Part shown: positions 16,634 to 24,693 of the stretch, piece after piece
How positions within the stretch are numbered: the stretch's first letter is position 1
Layout of the letters: every line of letters starts with the position of its first letter
Source: Sphingorhabdus sp. YGSMI21
GTDB taxonomy: Bacteria > Pseudomonadota > Alphaproteobacteria > Sphingomonadales > Sphingomonadaceae
Length of the DNA: 64,000 nt
Direction of reading: 5' to 3'
NCBI RefSeq assembly: GCF_002776575.1
Contig: NZ_CP022548.1
Coordinates: 449,001-513,000, forward strand
The notes under the pieces: generated by a model
Told to the model about the DNA's origin: nothing
Databases searched by the model: none
Seen by the model: the letters and a program-made list of their open reading frames with translations, nothing else
Program-made: the position numbers and the translations under genes

Positions 16634-17317
16634 ATGCCGCGCGTGTTCCGAGAAGAAATAGAGCCGTCTGATTTCAGTAATAATATAAGCGCAAATATGC
16701 AGACGCTAAATGTCCACCACAATGGCGAGCATATCAAAGTTACATATCATCAATCCACATGGCTTCCGGTCGATATTGAAGGTGATGGAGGTATTGAACG
16801 TCGAACAACTCAAGGGCACATTTCTTTCTCGCAAAAGAATATTGGGGCATTCACTTTCAACGAGTTTCAAGGACCGCCGTGGATATGTTCGGAAGCTTTA
16901 TTCGAAGAAATGGACAGCTATTCCGCAGCGACTTCCGAACTAGCGGAGGCAATTTGCGATAATTGGAAAGAGCCATCTAAGATTTTTGAGTATGGCAACC
17001 TTGTGGAGTTGGAGCGTTCATGGATGCTGCCATCTATGTCGAAGGGCGGTCGTTTCTCTGCGGTATTAAAAGCTCTGATTCGTGAAGTTTTCGACGACCG
17101 CAGCTTGTTAATGCTGAAAGCTTTCCCATTAGAATATGAAGGCCGGGTCGATGAAGAGACAGAGGATAACTTCCGTCGAAGACAAAGAGCGTTGATGCGG
17201 CATTATCATAATATAGTAGAGGCCAACGTGTTGCCCGGGTCGTTCGGAAAGAGTGGCTGGATGTATGTAATTCCAGATAATCTGAGGAAATGCGTTCCAC
17301 CTCCGGAAAATGGCTAA
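16634..17317 (+). CDS. Unknown island protein, possible GNAT-like fold
   Basis: A 227-residue protein. AAGGA 8 bases before the ATG supports this start. I do not recognise a family with confidence. The last third (LKAFPLEYEG, then RRQRALMRHYHNIVEANVLPG, then GWMYVIPD) resembles the end of GNAT acetyltransferases, where a helix and 'LYRRLGF'-like strand precede a Trp-Met-hydrophobic strand; the acetyl-CoA pyrophosphate loop is not seen clearly. Base composition is AT-rich like the HEPN gene. It is 149 bases upstream of the serine recombinase gene on the same strand. Confidence 0.55.
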   Translation: MPRVFREEIEPSDFSNNISANMQTLNVHHNGEHIKVTYHQSTWLPVDIEGDGGIERRTTQGHISFSQKNIGAFTFNEFQGPPWICSEALFEEMDSYSAATSELAEAICDNWKEPSKIFEYGNLVELERSWMLPSMSKGGRFSAVLKALIREVFDDRSLLMLKAFPLEYEGRVDEETEDNFRRRQRALMRHYHNIVEANVLPGSFGKSGWMYVIPDNLRKCVPPPENG

Positions 17318-17466
17318 CCGAAAAAGGTACTCTGCCAGCAATCTCTTTACCTTCGTTTTCACACTAGAAATCAAGACAGCCGAATACTCGTAGCTCGATG
17401 AGTTTGACGCAGTGTATGATATAGCCTAACGGTCATTAGTCAGTTTGATACAAAGGCTAGAGCCAC

Positions 17467-18159
17467 ATGAATGTTGTTACCTACTACCGCGTTTCCACCG
17501 CAGGGCAGAGCCGGTCTGGGCTGGGCCTAGATGCTCAACGGGAAGCCGTTCGAGTTTTCTGTAGTCAACGAGGCTGTGAGGTTCTGGCAGAATACGTTGA
17601 GATCGAGAGCGGCGGGAAGAACGACCGCGTTGAGTTGGAAAAAGCACTACACAGGGCAGAGGTAACAGGTGCTACCCTTGTAGTTTCCAGAATGGACAGA
17701 TTGTCTCGTAACGTGGCCTTCCTTGCGACCCTACAGGACAGCGGAGCGCGGTTTGTTGCTGCCGACATGCCAGAGGCTAATGAACTCACCATCCACATCC
17801 TCGCTGCGGTTGCTCAAGCTGAGCGCAAGGCTATCTCTACACGGACCAAGGAGGCGCTTGCAGCAGCTAAGGCCCGTGGAGTGGCCTTGGGTAACCCTCG
17901 AGGTGCCGCAGCGCTCAGGGAGGCGGGAAAAGGGAACAAGGCAGCACTTGAAGCCATCAAGGCCCGTGCGGACCGTTACGCTACCAAGCTGGCCAGAGAA
18001 GTGTCTGAATTGCGGGAAGGCGAAGGCTGTAAGTCTCTCAGGGAACTTGCGGCAGGATTGAACAGCAAAAGCATTAAGACACCTAGAGGCGGCAAATGGT
18101 ACGCGGCGTCGGTCAGGGCCTTGCTGTCCCGGCTGGACCGGCTGGAGGCCAGCAAGTGA
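17467..18159 (+). CDS. Serine recombinase (resolvase/invertase family)
   Basis: A 230-residue site-specific recombinase. The N-terminal catalytic domain (1-~140) has the nucleophile Ser10 in YYRVSTAGQS, QREAVRVFC, and VVSRMDRLSRN carrying the active-site Arg residues. The C-terminal part ends in a helix-turn-helix region (SLRELAAGLNSKSIKTPRGG...WYAASVRALLSRL), as in resolvases and invertases. It overlaps the ParB-like gene by four bases (GTGA), so the two are made together. A second recombinase besides the tyrosine integrase could resolve dimers or invert or excise part of the element. Confidence 0.92.
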   Translation: MNVVTYYRVSTAGQSRSGLGLDAQREAVRVFCSQRGCEVLAEYVEIESGGKNDRVELEKALHRAEVTGATLVVSRMDRLSRNVAFLATLQDSGARFVAADMPEANELTIHILAAVAQAERKAISTRTKEALAAAKARGVALGNPRGAAALREAGKGNKAALEAIKARADRYATKLAREVSELREGEGCKSLRELAAGLNSKSIKTPRGGKWYAASVRALLSRLDRLEASK

Positions 18160-18917
18160 CGAAAGAACCTAGGTGGAAATCACAAGAACTTGAGACGGCG
18201 GATGTTCGACAGAAGCCAGAGTTTCAAAACCGTGTAAAAGGAATTGATGGGAAGCACGTCCAAACCCTCACACGGCAACTCGAAAAGGATGGCCGACTAG
18301 CACCCATAGAGGTCGCTAAGATCGGCAAGGCCCTTTACGTCGTTGAGGGCTTCCACCGGCTGGAGGTTTACAAGGCGACCGGCAGGAAAACCATAGACGC
18401 TAAGGTTGCTCAAATGACCCTCTCAGAGGCTAAAGATTGGGCCTTGCTGGCTAACACTACTCACGGGAAAAACCTCTCACAAGCCGACAAGGCGAGCATC
18501 TTTCAAAGATACATCGTAGCGGGAAGACATGTCTGGAGCGAAGGTGAAACCATGCCCGTAACGGCCTTAGCGGGAACACTTAAATCCAGTCGTGCCATCT
18601 CAGCGGACATAAACGGCATCTACAGTCACGAAACTGTCCGCACGAAACTGAAGGCACGCGGGCTGGACCTTGATGTTACCGTTGAGTTTCCCGGCGGGTA
18701 CAAGCCCCGGCAACCGGAAGAGGATATGCTGGTCAGCGAGATACGGCATGAGGCTATCGACAGTCTTTGGGATTTTGAAAGGCACTATCAATCGCTGGAG
18801 ATGGAAGACCAACAGGAACTGCTGGGGATCGCTCGGGGGATCATTCAGAACCTTGAGGACGGCAAGAAACCTAATCGGGTCACTGAATGTACCGGTAGGA
18901 TCGGGCTTGACATTTAG
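18156..18917 (+). CDS. ParB/sulfiredoxin-fold nuclease-domain protein
   Basis: A 253-residue protein starting at GTG 18156, fixed by GGAGG seven bases upstream and the GTGA overlap with the recombinase stop. The ParB N-terminal-like domain is seen from about residue 25: HVQTLTRQLEKDGRLAPIEV, then ALYVVEGFHRLEVYKATGR (the Gly-X-His-Arg box) and a Leu-Ala-Asn stretch ending HGKNLSQADK. The C-terminal half is not recognised. ParB-like proteins bind or cut DNA and use CTP; here it may serve element maintenance or recombination control with the neighbouring recombinase. Confidence 0.8.
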   Translation: MTKEPRWKSQELETADVRQKPEFQNRVKGIDGKHVQTLTRQLEKDGRLAPIEVAKIGKALYVVEGFHRLEVYKATGRKTIDAKVAQMTLSEAKDWALLANTTHGKNLSQADKASIFQRYIVAGRHVWSEGETMPVTALAGTLKSSRAISADINGIYSHETVRTKLKARGLDLDVTVEFPGGYKPRQPEEDMLVSEIRHEAIDSLWDFERHYQSLEMEDQQELLGIARGIIQNLEDGKKPNRVTECTGRIGLDI

Positions 18918-18993
18918 AGGCCCTTTGGCACCTAAATTGAGCTGTGGGCTATCTCCTTGCGTCATGTGCTTCTATATGTAGTATTTCCGTCCA

Positions 18994-19764
18994 ATGAACG
19001 GGAGGGATTCAATCAGTTTGGTCAAGTTCTATATTTCGCATTTGCTACAGCGATCAGTTCGCAATGCGTGGCACACGCTGATTGCACGTGACTGGCTTGA
19101 TCTGTTGGGAAAGGCACTAGTGGGTGGCCTGTTGTTGCTATTGCTCTACTTGGCTTCAGATAGCCCAGGCGGTTACCGGGCATTTAGTGACGAATGGGCC
19201 ATCACAATCACAGGATTTAAAGCGCTGAGTATCGGTTTTTTGATTTTATTTCTTGGCAACCTGCTTTTCATCGCGCCCTATCAACTTTGGCGGGAAGCAA
19301 CCACCGAACTAGAAGTTGTCAACGCTTCCGTGGGCAGCAAGTCGGAAGTTCCACCAACCGAGATAAATGAAGGATCGCTTGGAGCCTATATAAGAGGCTT
19401 TCCTACCGTTCGTTTACTTAATGAGAAGATTGCCGAGAGGATGGATTTGCCCCTCCTGAAAGAAAGAGAAATCGGGGCCTTTTCTTATGCAGAGAGTGCG
19501 GTGGCGCTGGGTGTGACCACTCTCGCCCAACTGGACAAACTGCTCAAAGATGATGAAACATTGATATTACGCGCCGCACCATATTTGATTCCAGAAAAGG
19601 GCATCAGACCGACATTCTGCCTGTCTGTTCTGTTCACGGTGATTGGGGGTAGAATGGGTGCGGATGAATACTGGGAGCGGATAAAATCCTTGAAGCACAC
19701 TTCATCGCCAAGAGGTTGGGCAGACAATGCTGAACATACCTATAAAGAAATTACCGCATACTAG
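18994..19764 (+). CDS. Unknown two-helix membrane protein
   Basis: A 256-residue protein with two membrane segments near the N-terminus (about 36-53, GKALVGGLLLLLLYLA, and 76-95, GFLILFLGNLLFIAPY) and a ~150-residue soluble C-terminal region. No family recognised. The layout, a double helix anchor followed by a cytoplasmic domain, is common among island-encoded effectors but also in many unrelated proteins. The ATG lacks a good ribosome site; GGGAGG lies inside the first codons and could serve a TTG at 19018. It is 76 bases after the ParB-like gene. Confidence 0.6.
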   Translation: MNGRDSISLVKFYISHLLQRSVRNAWHTLIARDWLDLLGKALVGGLLLLLLYLASDSPGGYRAFSDEWAITITGFKALSIGFLILFLGNLLFIAPYQLWREATTELEVVNASVGSKSEVPPTEINEGSLGAYIRGFPTVRLLNEKIAERMDLPLLKEREIGAFSYAESAVALGVTTLAQLDKLLKDDETLILRAAPYLIPEKGIRPTFCLSVLFTVIGGRMGADEYWERIKSLKHTSSPRGWADNAEHTYKEITAY

Positions 19765-20070
19765 GGAAATGTTAATGACCGACCAAAGTTCCCCGCACTG
19801 CTTCGGCAAGTGCCTCCCCACCATGCTTAATGGCGAGCCGCCGATCTAGGTTTCGTCAACTTCAACGGTCTCACCAAAGCCGTTGTCCTCTGTCGGAAAT
19901 TGGTTGAGGACTCTGCCGAGTGCCGTTGCTTTGTCATACATATTGCATAGTAGGATTGGCGACATCACGCAAACGGATAGACACCAATTGTGTTCAGGTT
20001 TAGAGCGGCTATAATACCTACAGAACTAACCTTTAGTATCTCATGGGTGTCAAGTTTGACATGCAGGGGT
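19765..20070. other. Gene-free gap between convergent island genes
   Basis: I see no gene, clear hairpin or repeat in these 306 bases between the membrane protein gene and the end of the convergent integrase gene. Confidence 0.5.
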
Positions 20071-21792
20071 TTAAGCTTTCCAGCTTATCACCTTGGACCA
20101 ATCGGGCCCTTGCGGGTCCACTAAGTGAATATGTTCACCTAACGCCTCAAAATGCCCGTATTCCGACTGTGAGTTGCCTGTGTTGATCCGGTGTCCCTGA
20201 ATATAAGACCGCGCTTCTGATGAAACCTTAGCTCCCCGCGCCGCAGTCGTCCAAACGTGCCGAAACTCCCTAGAGGCCTTCCTTCCTTTGGGCAGGACCT
20301 TCTTGCTCCTCAAGTACAGCGACCACCACTCTCCGTATGCCGAGAAGAGCAGATTGCGAGAGCCTTTAGTGCGCAATAGAGGGAACAGTGCTACCTCCCC
20401 TTGAGCCTTCAGGTATTTAAGATACTCGGGTAACTTTAGGTCAATGAGACGCTGAGGGACCGGCAACGTTCTGCGGCCCGACAACTGTCCATCTGTTTTC
20501 AACGACTGCTGACCTTTAACAGGATGCTCCCCCTCATCTGTATACTTCATCAGCCAATGGCCATTAACTTCCCAAAAATCCGAAACTAGAAGCTGCGCAA
20601 CTTCCTCAGGCCGTGCGCCCGTCGTAAATAGGATCAGCGGTATCCAATAACTGGCCTCTCCCTTCCCACCGTTGGGACGTTCTCCAGCTGTGAATATCGG
20701 CAAGCTGAATATGCTGCTTAGCTCTTCCGGGCTGAACCCTTTGGATGCCTTTGATGGCCTTTTCTTGGCTTGGGGGTGACCGCGAAAGGGGTTGGCGAGA
20801 TGACCGAGGTCTTGATCGATTAGACCTGTCCGAGCCAATTCATCCCATCGTTTAGCCAAACAGGACACACGTCCTTGATAGGTCTGCGGAGCGAGCCGCT
20901 CTACATCGACCCTCCCCTCGTACATCTCTGCCAGTTTTTTCAGGGGAATGTTGCGGTGTTCTTTGGGTAACTGTCGGGGCCGCTTGGCCAGAAGCTGTAT
21001 CCACACGGTTACCATCGGTCGGGTTATTTCGGCTGGAGTGGGAGAACCAAACGCTTCCTGAAGGAACCTCAAAGCCGTGCTGGTCTCTTGCCGGACCGAA
21101 GGGGATATATCGACATTGGGCAAGTCCATTACTTTGACCACGAGGGCCTCAAAGGCTTCGCAATGATTATCAGAGGTACCCTTTGGTCGAACGGAAACTA
21201 GAGGTTCACTTTGTGGTTTCAGCGTTCCCTGAGTGCCGTTTTGAATTGCCACACAAACCTCAACAGCGGCATCGTTCAATGCCCAACAAAGGCCATCCAG
21301 CCGGTCAGGGTCTGTTGGGTCCAATACCAAGCCTTGCCGTTCTGCAAGGCTCTGAGCGGTGGACGTCCAGTAGCCTACAATCTCGGTCAGGTCTTGTTCA
21401 GCCTTCCAAGCCCCGAAATCGACCAGCATCATGTCGGTGACAGTCAATGATCCCGTTTCGTCAGGGGGTGTCCATGTCCAATTCTCGTCCGCCTCTTTCC
21501 TCCAACCATTTTCAAATTCGACCGCAAGCAAAGCAATCATTGGAGGTTTCAATATATCGAATGCTCGATCCTTGGTTTTTCGCGCTACTGCTAAATTACG
21601 GGCATATTCAGCTTGAGCAGCGTGGTATCGCTCCAATGCGGAAGGGGATTGAATATCTTTGGATTTTAGCGAGCGCTTTAGCTCCACAGGTTTGCCGGGA
21701 AGAAAAGCCCGCACATCGTCAGGATACTTTCTGCGGTAATCGATACGACCTGTCGCCGGGTTTTGCTTAGTATATTTCAATATAATGCCCAC
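20071..21792 (-). CDS. Tyrosine-family integrase of the island
   Basis: A 573-residue phage-type integrase. The N-terminus (RIDYRRKYPDDVRAFLPG) resembles the DUF6538-type arm domain; a core-binding domain follows (about 225-340). In the catalytic domain Arg394 (TTGARPEEVAQ), Arg511 (REFRHVW), His534 (IQGHR) and the Tyr545 nucleophile (SEYGHF) are visible. The first His of the usual HxxR box is Arg508. The start is GTG at 21792. The gene lies 83 bases from the attR repeat and tRNA-Tyr, its expected target; TGTGTAC repeats at both element ends may be its arm sites. Confidence 0.9.
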   Translation of the reverse strand: MGIILKYTKQNPATGRIDYRRKYPDDVRAFLPGKPVELKRSLKSKDIQSPSALERYHAAQAEYARNLAVARKTKDRAFDILKPPMIALLAVEFENGWRKEADENWTWTPPDETGSLTVTDMMLVDFGAWKAEQDLTEIVGYWTSTAQSLAERQGLVLDPTDPDRLDGLCWALNDAAVEVCVAIQNGTQGTLKPQSEPLVSVRPKGTSDNHCEAFEALVVKVMDLPNVDISPSVRQETSTALRFLQEAFGSPTPAEITRPMVTVWIQLLAKRPRQLPKEHRNIPLKKLAEMYEGRVDVERLAPQTYQGRVSCLAKRWDELARTGLIDQDLGHLANPFRGHPQAKKRPSKASKGFSPEELSSIFSLPIFTAGERPNGGKGEASYWIPLILFTTGARPEEVAQLLVSDFWEVNGHWLMKYTDEGEHPVKGQQSLKTDGQLSGRRTLPVPQRLIDLKLPEYLKYLKAQGEVALFPLLRTKGSRNLLFSAYGEWWSLYLRSKKVLPKGRKASREFRHVWTTAARGAKVSSEARSYIQGHRINTGNSQSEYGHFEALGEHIHLVDPQGPDWSKVISWKA

Positions 21793-21875
21793 TGATTGTG
21801 TACCTTTTAATGTACCCTCTGCGAAAGGATAAGTTAAGGAAAATCAGTGGTTTGTTGGTTTTCTGCGGCCCCTAG

Positions 21876-21899
21876 AGGGTAATGGTGGACAGGATAGGA
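21876..21899. repeat. attR-like direct repeat overlapping tRNA-Tyr
   Basis: Perfect 24-bp copy of 13262-13285. It covers 7 bases downstream of the tRNA and its last 17 bases (CCA, discriminator, acceptor strand and part of the T arm). Confidence 0.88.
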
Positions 21900-21968
21900 T
21901 TCGAACCTATGTACGCTTACGCGGGCAGATTTACAGTCTGCTGCCTTTAACCACTCGGCCACCTGTCC
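21883..21968 (-). tRNA. tRNA-Tyr (anticodon GTA)
   Basis: An 86-base class II tRNA on the minus strand. The acceptor arms are GGACAGG and CCTGTCC, discriminator A, CCA encoded. The anticodon stem GCAGA/TCTGC encloses CTGTAAA, giving GTA. A long variable arm (CCCGCGTAAGCG region) and a T arm with GGTTCGAATCC are present. It is the target of the island; its 3' end is kept intact by the integrated copy. Confidence 0.97.
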
Positions 21969-22103
21969 ATCCGGGTATCCAAGGCCGCCATCGGCGACAA
22001 GAGCGGCTCAATGACGAAGGGATGACAAACTGTCAATGCCTGCCCATTGAAATTTGCAGAAAAAAAGGCTGTCGGCAGCAGCCATAGCGTCTAGAGAGCC
22101 AAT

Positions 22104-22850
22104 ATGGCACGCAAGAACAAATCGATAAAGAAAACCGGTGGTGGTCTCAAATTCTGGGGACGTCATGCTGTAGAAGCCGCGCTCGACAATCCGAGACGGG
22201 TGATCAAGAAAATCTCGATCACCCGCGAGGCCCTGGCAACGCTTGAGATTCCCGACGATATTCCGGTGGTGATCAGTGACGTTGCCGATCTCGGACGCGT
22301 GATTCCGCGTGATGCTCCGCATCAGGGCATGGTCGCCGATGTCGACCCCCTGCCCGATATCTGGCTCGGCGATATACTCGACCAGCAGAGCGAGCGACCG
22401 TTGCTTCTGCTGGACCAGGTCACCGACCCGCATAATGTCGGCGCGATATTGCGCTCCGCCGCTGCCTTTGACGCGGCGGCGATCATCACCCAGGACCGGC
22501 ATGCCCCGCCCGAATCGGGGGTTGTGGCAAAATCGGCATCCGGGGCGCTGGAAATCGTCCCCTGGGTCCGCGTGGTCAATCTGGCCCGCGCCCTCGACGA
22601 TATTGCCGATGCCGGATACTGGCGAATCGGACTCGATGGTGATGCTGCCGACGAGCTCGAGCCGGCGATGGGCACGGGCAAGATCGCGCTGGTCATGGGG
22701 GCTGAAGGCGAAGGCCTGCGGCAGAATGTTGCCGGCCATTGCGACACGTTGGCCCGCTTGCCGATGAGCAGCAAAATGGAAAGCCTGAACGTGTCGAACG
22801 CCGCCGCCATCGCCTTATATGCGGAGTTTACCAGAAAAAGGGGAGAATAG
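22104..22850 (+). CDS. rlmB: 23S rRNA (guanosine-2'-O)-methyltransferase RlmB
   Basis: A 248-residue SpoU-class knotted methyltransferase, which methylates the ribose of G2251 in 23S rRNA using S-adenosylmethionine. The three SpoU motifs are clear: LDQVTDPHNVGAILRSA (about 100-116), LVMGAEGEGLR, and SLNVSNAAAIALY near the end. The N-terminal substrate-binding domain begins at FWGRHAVEAAL. GAGAG precedes the ATG. It is followed 2 bases later by the lipoprotein gene. Confidence 0.93.
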   Translation: MARKNKSIKKTGGGLKFWGRHAVEAALDNPRRVIKKISITREALATLEIPDDIPVVISDVADLGRVIPRDAPHQGMVADVDPLPDIWLGDILDQQSERPLLLLDQVTDPHNVGAILRSAAAFDAAAIITQDRHAPPESGVVAKSASGALEIVPWVRVVNLARALDDIADAGYWRIGLDGDAADELEPAMGTGKIALVMGAEGEGLRQNVAGHCDTLARLPMSSKMESLNVSNAAAIALYAEFTRKRGE

Positions 22851-22852
22851 CC

Positions 22853-23596
22853 GTGGAGAGATTTTGCAAATGGCTGCTGGCTCTGGTCGCGCCGCTGCTG
22901 CTGGCCGGCTGCCTGCTCATTCCGGGCAAATTCGAATCGGAACTGCGCCTGATGAACGACGGCAGCTATAGTTTTGTCTATAATGGGCAGATGCAGCTCG
23001 CTGAGGGCGGTGATGATGCCATGTCTTCGCCGTCCGGCATGGCAGATGGCGAGCAGGCTGAAAGCGGTTCAAGCGAGGAAGACCAGAAAAACGCCGCGAT
23101 GCGCTCTATTTTCGGAGGAGCGGTACCCGGCGATGATGAAGGCCTGAAGCTTTTTGCCGCGAAACTCGCCAAATATGATGGCTGGAACAAGGTCGAATAT
23201 ATCGGTGACAATATGTTCGAGGTCGAATATGCCATCAGCGGCCAATTCGACCGGATGCTGGCTTTTCCCACGATACCGGGGGCAACGATGCAATTCCCCT
23301 TCGTCCAGGTCATCAGACGCAGCAAGGGCGAACTCGAGATACTGACGCCGGCCATGGCAAGCGCTGGCGGACTGGTGGGCAATTTGCGCCCACCTTCGCT
23401 GGGCGGTCCATCGGACGAATCAAAAGCGCAACTGATCGACGGGACCTTCACCATCGTCACCGATGGCACCGTGCTGTCCAACAATACCGAAGATGGCCTC
23501 ACCGTCGATGGTTCGCTGAAGAACATGCACTGGAAGGTAGACGCGACAAGCGGTCCGGAAGGAAGCCCGCGCGCGATTGTCAAACTGGCCAACTAG
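22853..23596 (+). CDS. Predicted outer-membrane or periplasmic lipoprotein, unknown
   Basis: A 247-residue protein starting at GTG 22853, two bases after the rlmB stop, with GGGGAG upstream. The lipobox LLLAGC places the lipidated Cys at residue 20. The rest is soluble with no recognised domain; an acidic Ser/Glu-rich stretch lies at about 55-75. Probably co-transcribed with rlmB. The transcript ends at the strong hairpin at 23611-23644. Confidence 0.78.
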   Translation: MERFCKWLLALVAPLLLAGCLLIPGKFESELRLMNDGSYSFVYNGQMQLAEGGDDAMSSPSGMADGEQAESGSSEEDQKNAAMRSIFGGAVPGDDEGLKLFAAKLAKYDGWNKVEYIGDNMFEVEYAISGQFDRMLAFPTIPGATMQFPFVQVIRRSKGELEILTPAMASAGGLVGNLRPPSLGGPSDESKAQLIDGTFTIVTDGTVLSNNTEDGLTVDGSLKNMHWKVDATSGPEGSPRAIVKLAN

Positions 23597-23610
23597 ATTT
23601 TGAACCGGAC

Positions 23611-23644
23611 AAAAAAAGGGGCTGCTGAAAAGCGGCCCCTTTTT
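23611..23644. terminator. Bidirectional intrinsic terminator
   Basis: A stem of nine pairs (one U-G) with a GAAA loop, flanked by an A-run on the left and a T-run on the right, lies between the convergent lipoprotein and ferredoxin genes. The symmetry serves both strands. Confidence 0.9.
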
Positions 23645-23662
23645 GCATTCGGTCTGAAGCAA

Positions 23663-23980
23663 TCAGTCTTCTTCGGCGATCCGGACCTTCAGGCCGTCGA
23701 GTTCGTCGGACAATTCGATCTGGCAGCTGAGCCGCGAATATTCGTCGCGATGATCGCTGCTTTCCAGCAGATCATCTTCGTCTTCGCTCATTTCCGGCAA
23801 TTTGGCTTTCCAGTCCGCGTCGATGTGGACATGGCAGGTTGCGCAGGAGCAGCAGCCGCCGCACAGAGCGAGCAATTCGTCAAATCCGTTGTCGCGGATC
23901 GCTTCCATGACGCTGACTCCGGCATCGACGGAAACCGCTTTTTCTTCGCCATCGCGGCCGGTTACGTGAATCGTTGGCAT
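23663..23980 (-). CDS. 2Fe-2S ferredoxin (adrenodoxin type)
   Basis: A 105-residue electron carrier. The cluster cysteines follow C-X5-C-X2-C-Xn-C: Cys40, Cys46, Cys49 and Cys86 (CGGCCSCATC, then LSCQ). Acidic residues at 64-81 form the usual partner-binding patch. Such ferredoxins feed cytochrome P450s or Fe-S assembly; there is no isc/hsc gene nearby to point to assembly, so the partner is open. It stands alone with its own terminator. Confidence 0.92.
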   Translation of the reverse strand: MPTIHVTGRDGEEKAVSVDAGVSVMEAIRDNGFDELLALCGGCCSCATCHVHIDADWKAKLPEMSEDEDDLLESSDHRDEYSRLSCQIELSDELDGLKVRIAEED

Positions 23981-24072
23981 AGCTACCCCTTAGTGACTGT
24001 TCATTGAAAATCCCGCACGCTATGTCTGGACCTTCAAAAAGAATCAAGGGCCGAAACAAGAGCGGGAAATCG

Positions 24073-24690
24073 ATGGGCCTATCAAAAGAAATGATCAAAG
24101 CCGGACTGGACCATGCCGCTGCGGTTGAACCGCGACTGGCGGCTGCCATTGAATCCTCCGGCTATCCCGAGCCGCGCATCCGGCCGGAAGGCTATGAAAC
24201 TTTGCTCCGCACCATCGTCGGACAGCAGGTCAGCGTGGCGTCGGCAGCAGCGGTCTGGAACAAGCTGGAAGCGCGGCTGGGCGATGGCTGTCCCCCCGAA
24301 GCGCTCCTTGCCACCGAATTTGACGAGCTGCGCGCCTGCGGCCTGTCGCGCCAGAAACAGGGCTATGCCAGAAGCCTGGCGGAGCTGATCTTGTCAGGTG
24401 GCCTCGACCTCGACAATCTGCCGCAGGATGATGAGGAAGCGATTGCGCTACTGACCAAGGTCAAGGGCATTGGCCGCTGGTCGGCGGAAATCTATCTTCT
24501 GTTCGCGCAGGGCCGTCCCGATATCTGGCCGGCCGGTGATCTTGCGATACAGGTCGGTGTTGGCGATTTTCTCGGCCTGCCGGCGCGCCCATCGGAAAAG
24601 GATGTCCGCGATATCGCGCAAAGCTGGTCCCCGCATCGCGGCGCCGTGGCGATATTTACCTGGCACCATTATCATGTGATGGTGATGTAG
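24073..24690 (+). CDS. DNA-3-methyladenine glycosylase II (AlkA type, HhH-GPD)
   Basis: A 205-residue helix-hairpin-helix glycosylase removing alkylated bases. VGQQVS near residue 50, the hairpin LLTKVKGIGRWSAEIYLLF at about 127-145 and the catalytic Asp156 in WPAGDLA are all present. I place the start at ATG 24073 (MGLSKEM); in-frame starts at 24022 (ATG) and 24004 (TTG) would add a basic tail unlike the family. It faces the ferredoxin gene across a short divergent gap and is convergent with an SDR gene. Confidence 0.87.
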   Translation: MGLSKEMIKAGLDHAAAVEPRLAAAIESSGYPEPRIRPEGYETLLRTIVGQQVSVASAAAVWNKLEARLGDGCPPEALLATEFDELRACGLSRQKQGYARSLAELILSGGLDLDNLPQDDEEAIALLTKVKGIGRWSAEIYLLFAQGRPDIWPAGDLAIQVGVGDFLGLPARPSEKDVRDIAQSWSPHRGAVAIFTWHHYHVMVM

Positions 24691-24693
24691 CGG

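Larger units (their letters stand above)
13262..21899. mobile_element. Integrative element inserted at tRNA-Tyr
   Basis: An ~8.6 kb element bounded by a 24-bp perfect direct repeat (13262-13285 and 21876-21899). The right copy includes the last 17 bases of the tRNA-Tyr gene including CCA, so the tRNA stays intact. The integrase gene lies directly next to the tRNA, the classic arrangement. Inside are nine genes or gene candidates on both strands, visibly AT-richer than the flanks (clearest in 13.4-17.4 kb). There are no capsid, conjugation or replication genes, so it looks like a small genomic island or a satellite-like element rather than a prophage. Confidence 0.88.
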
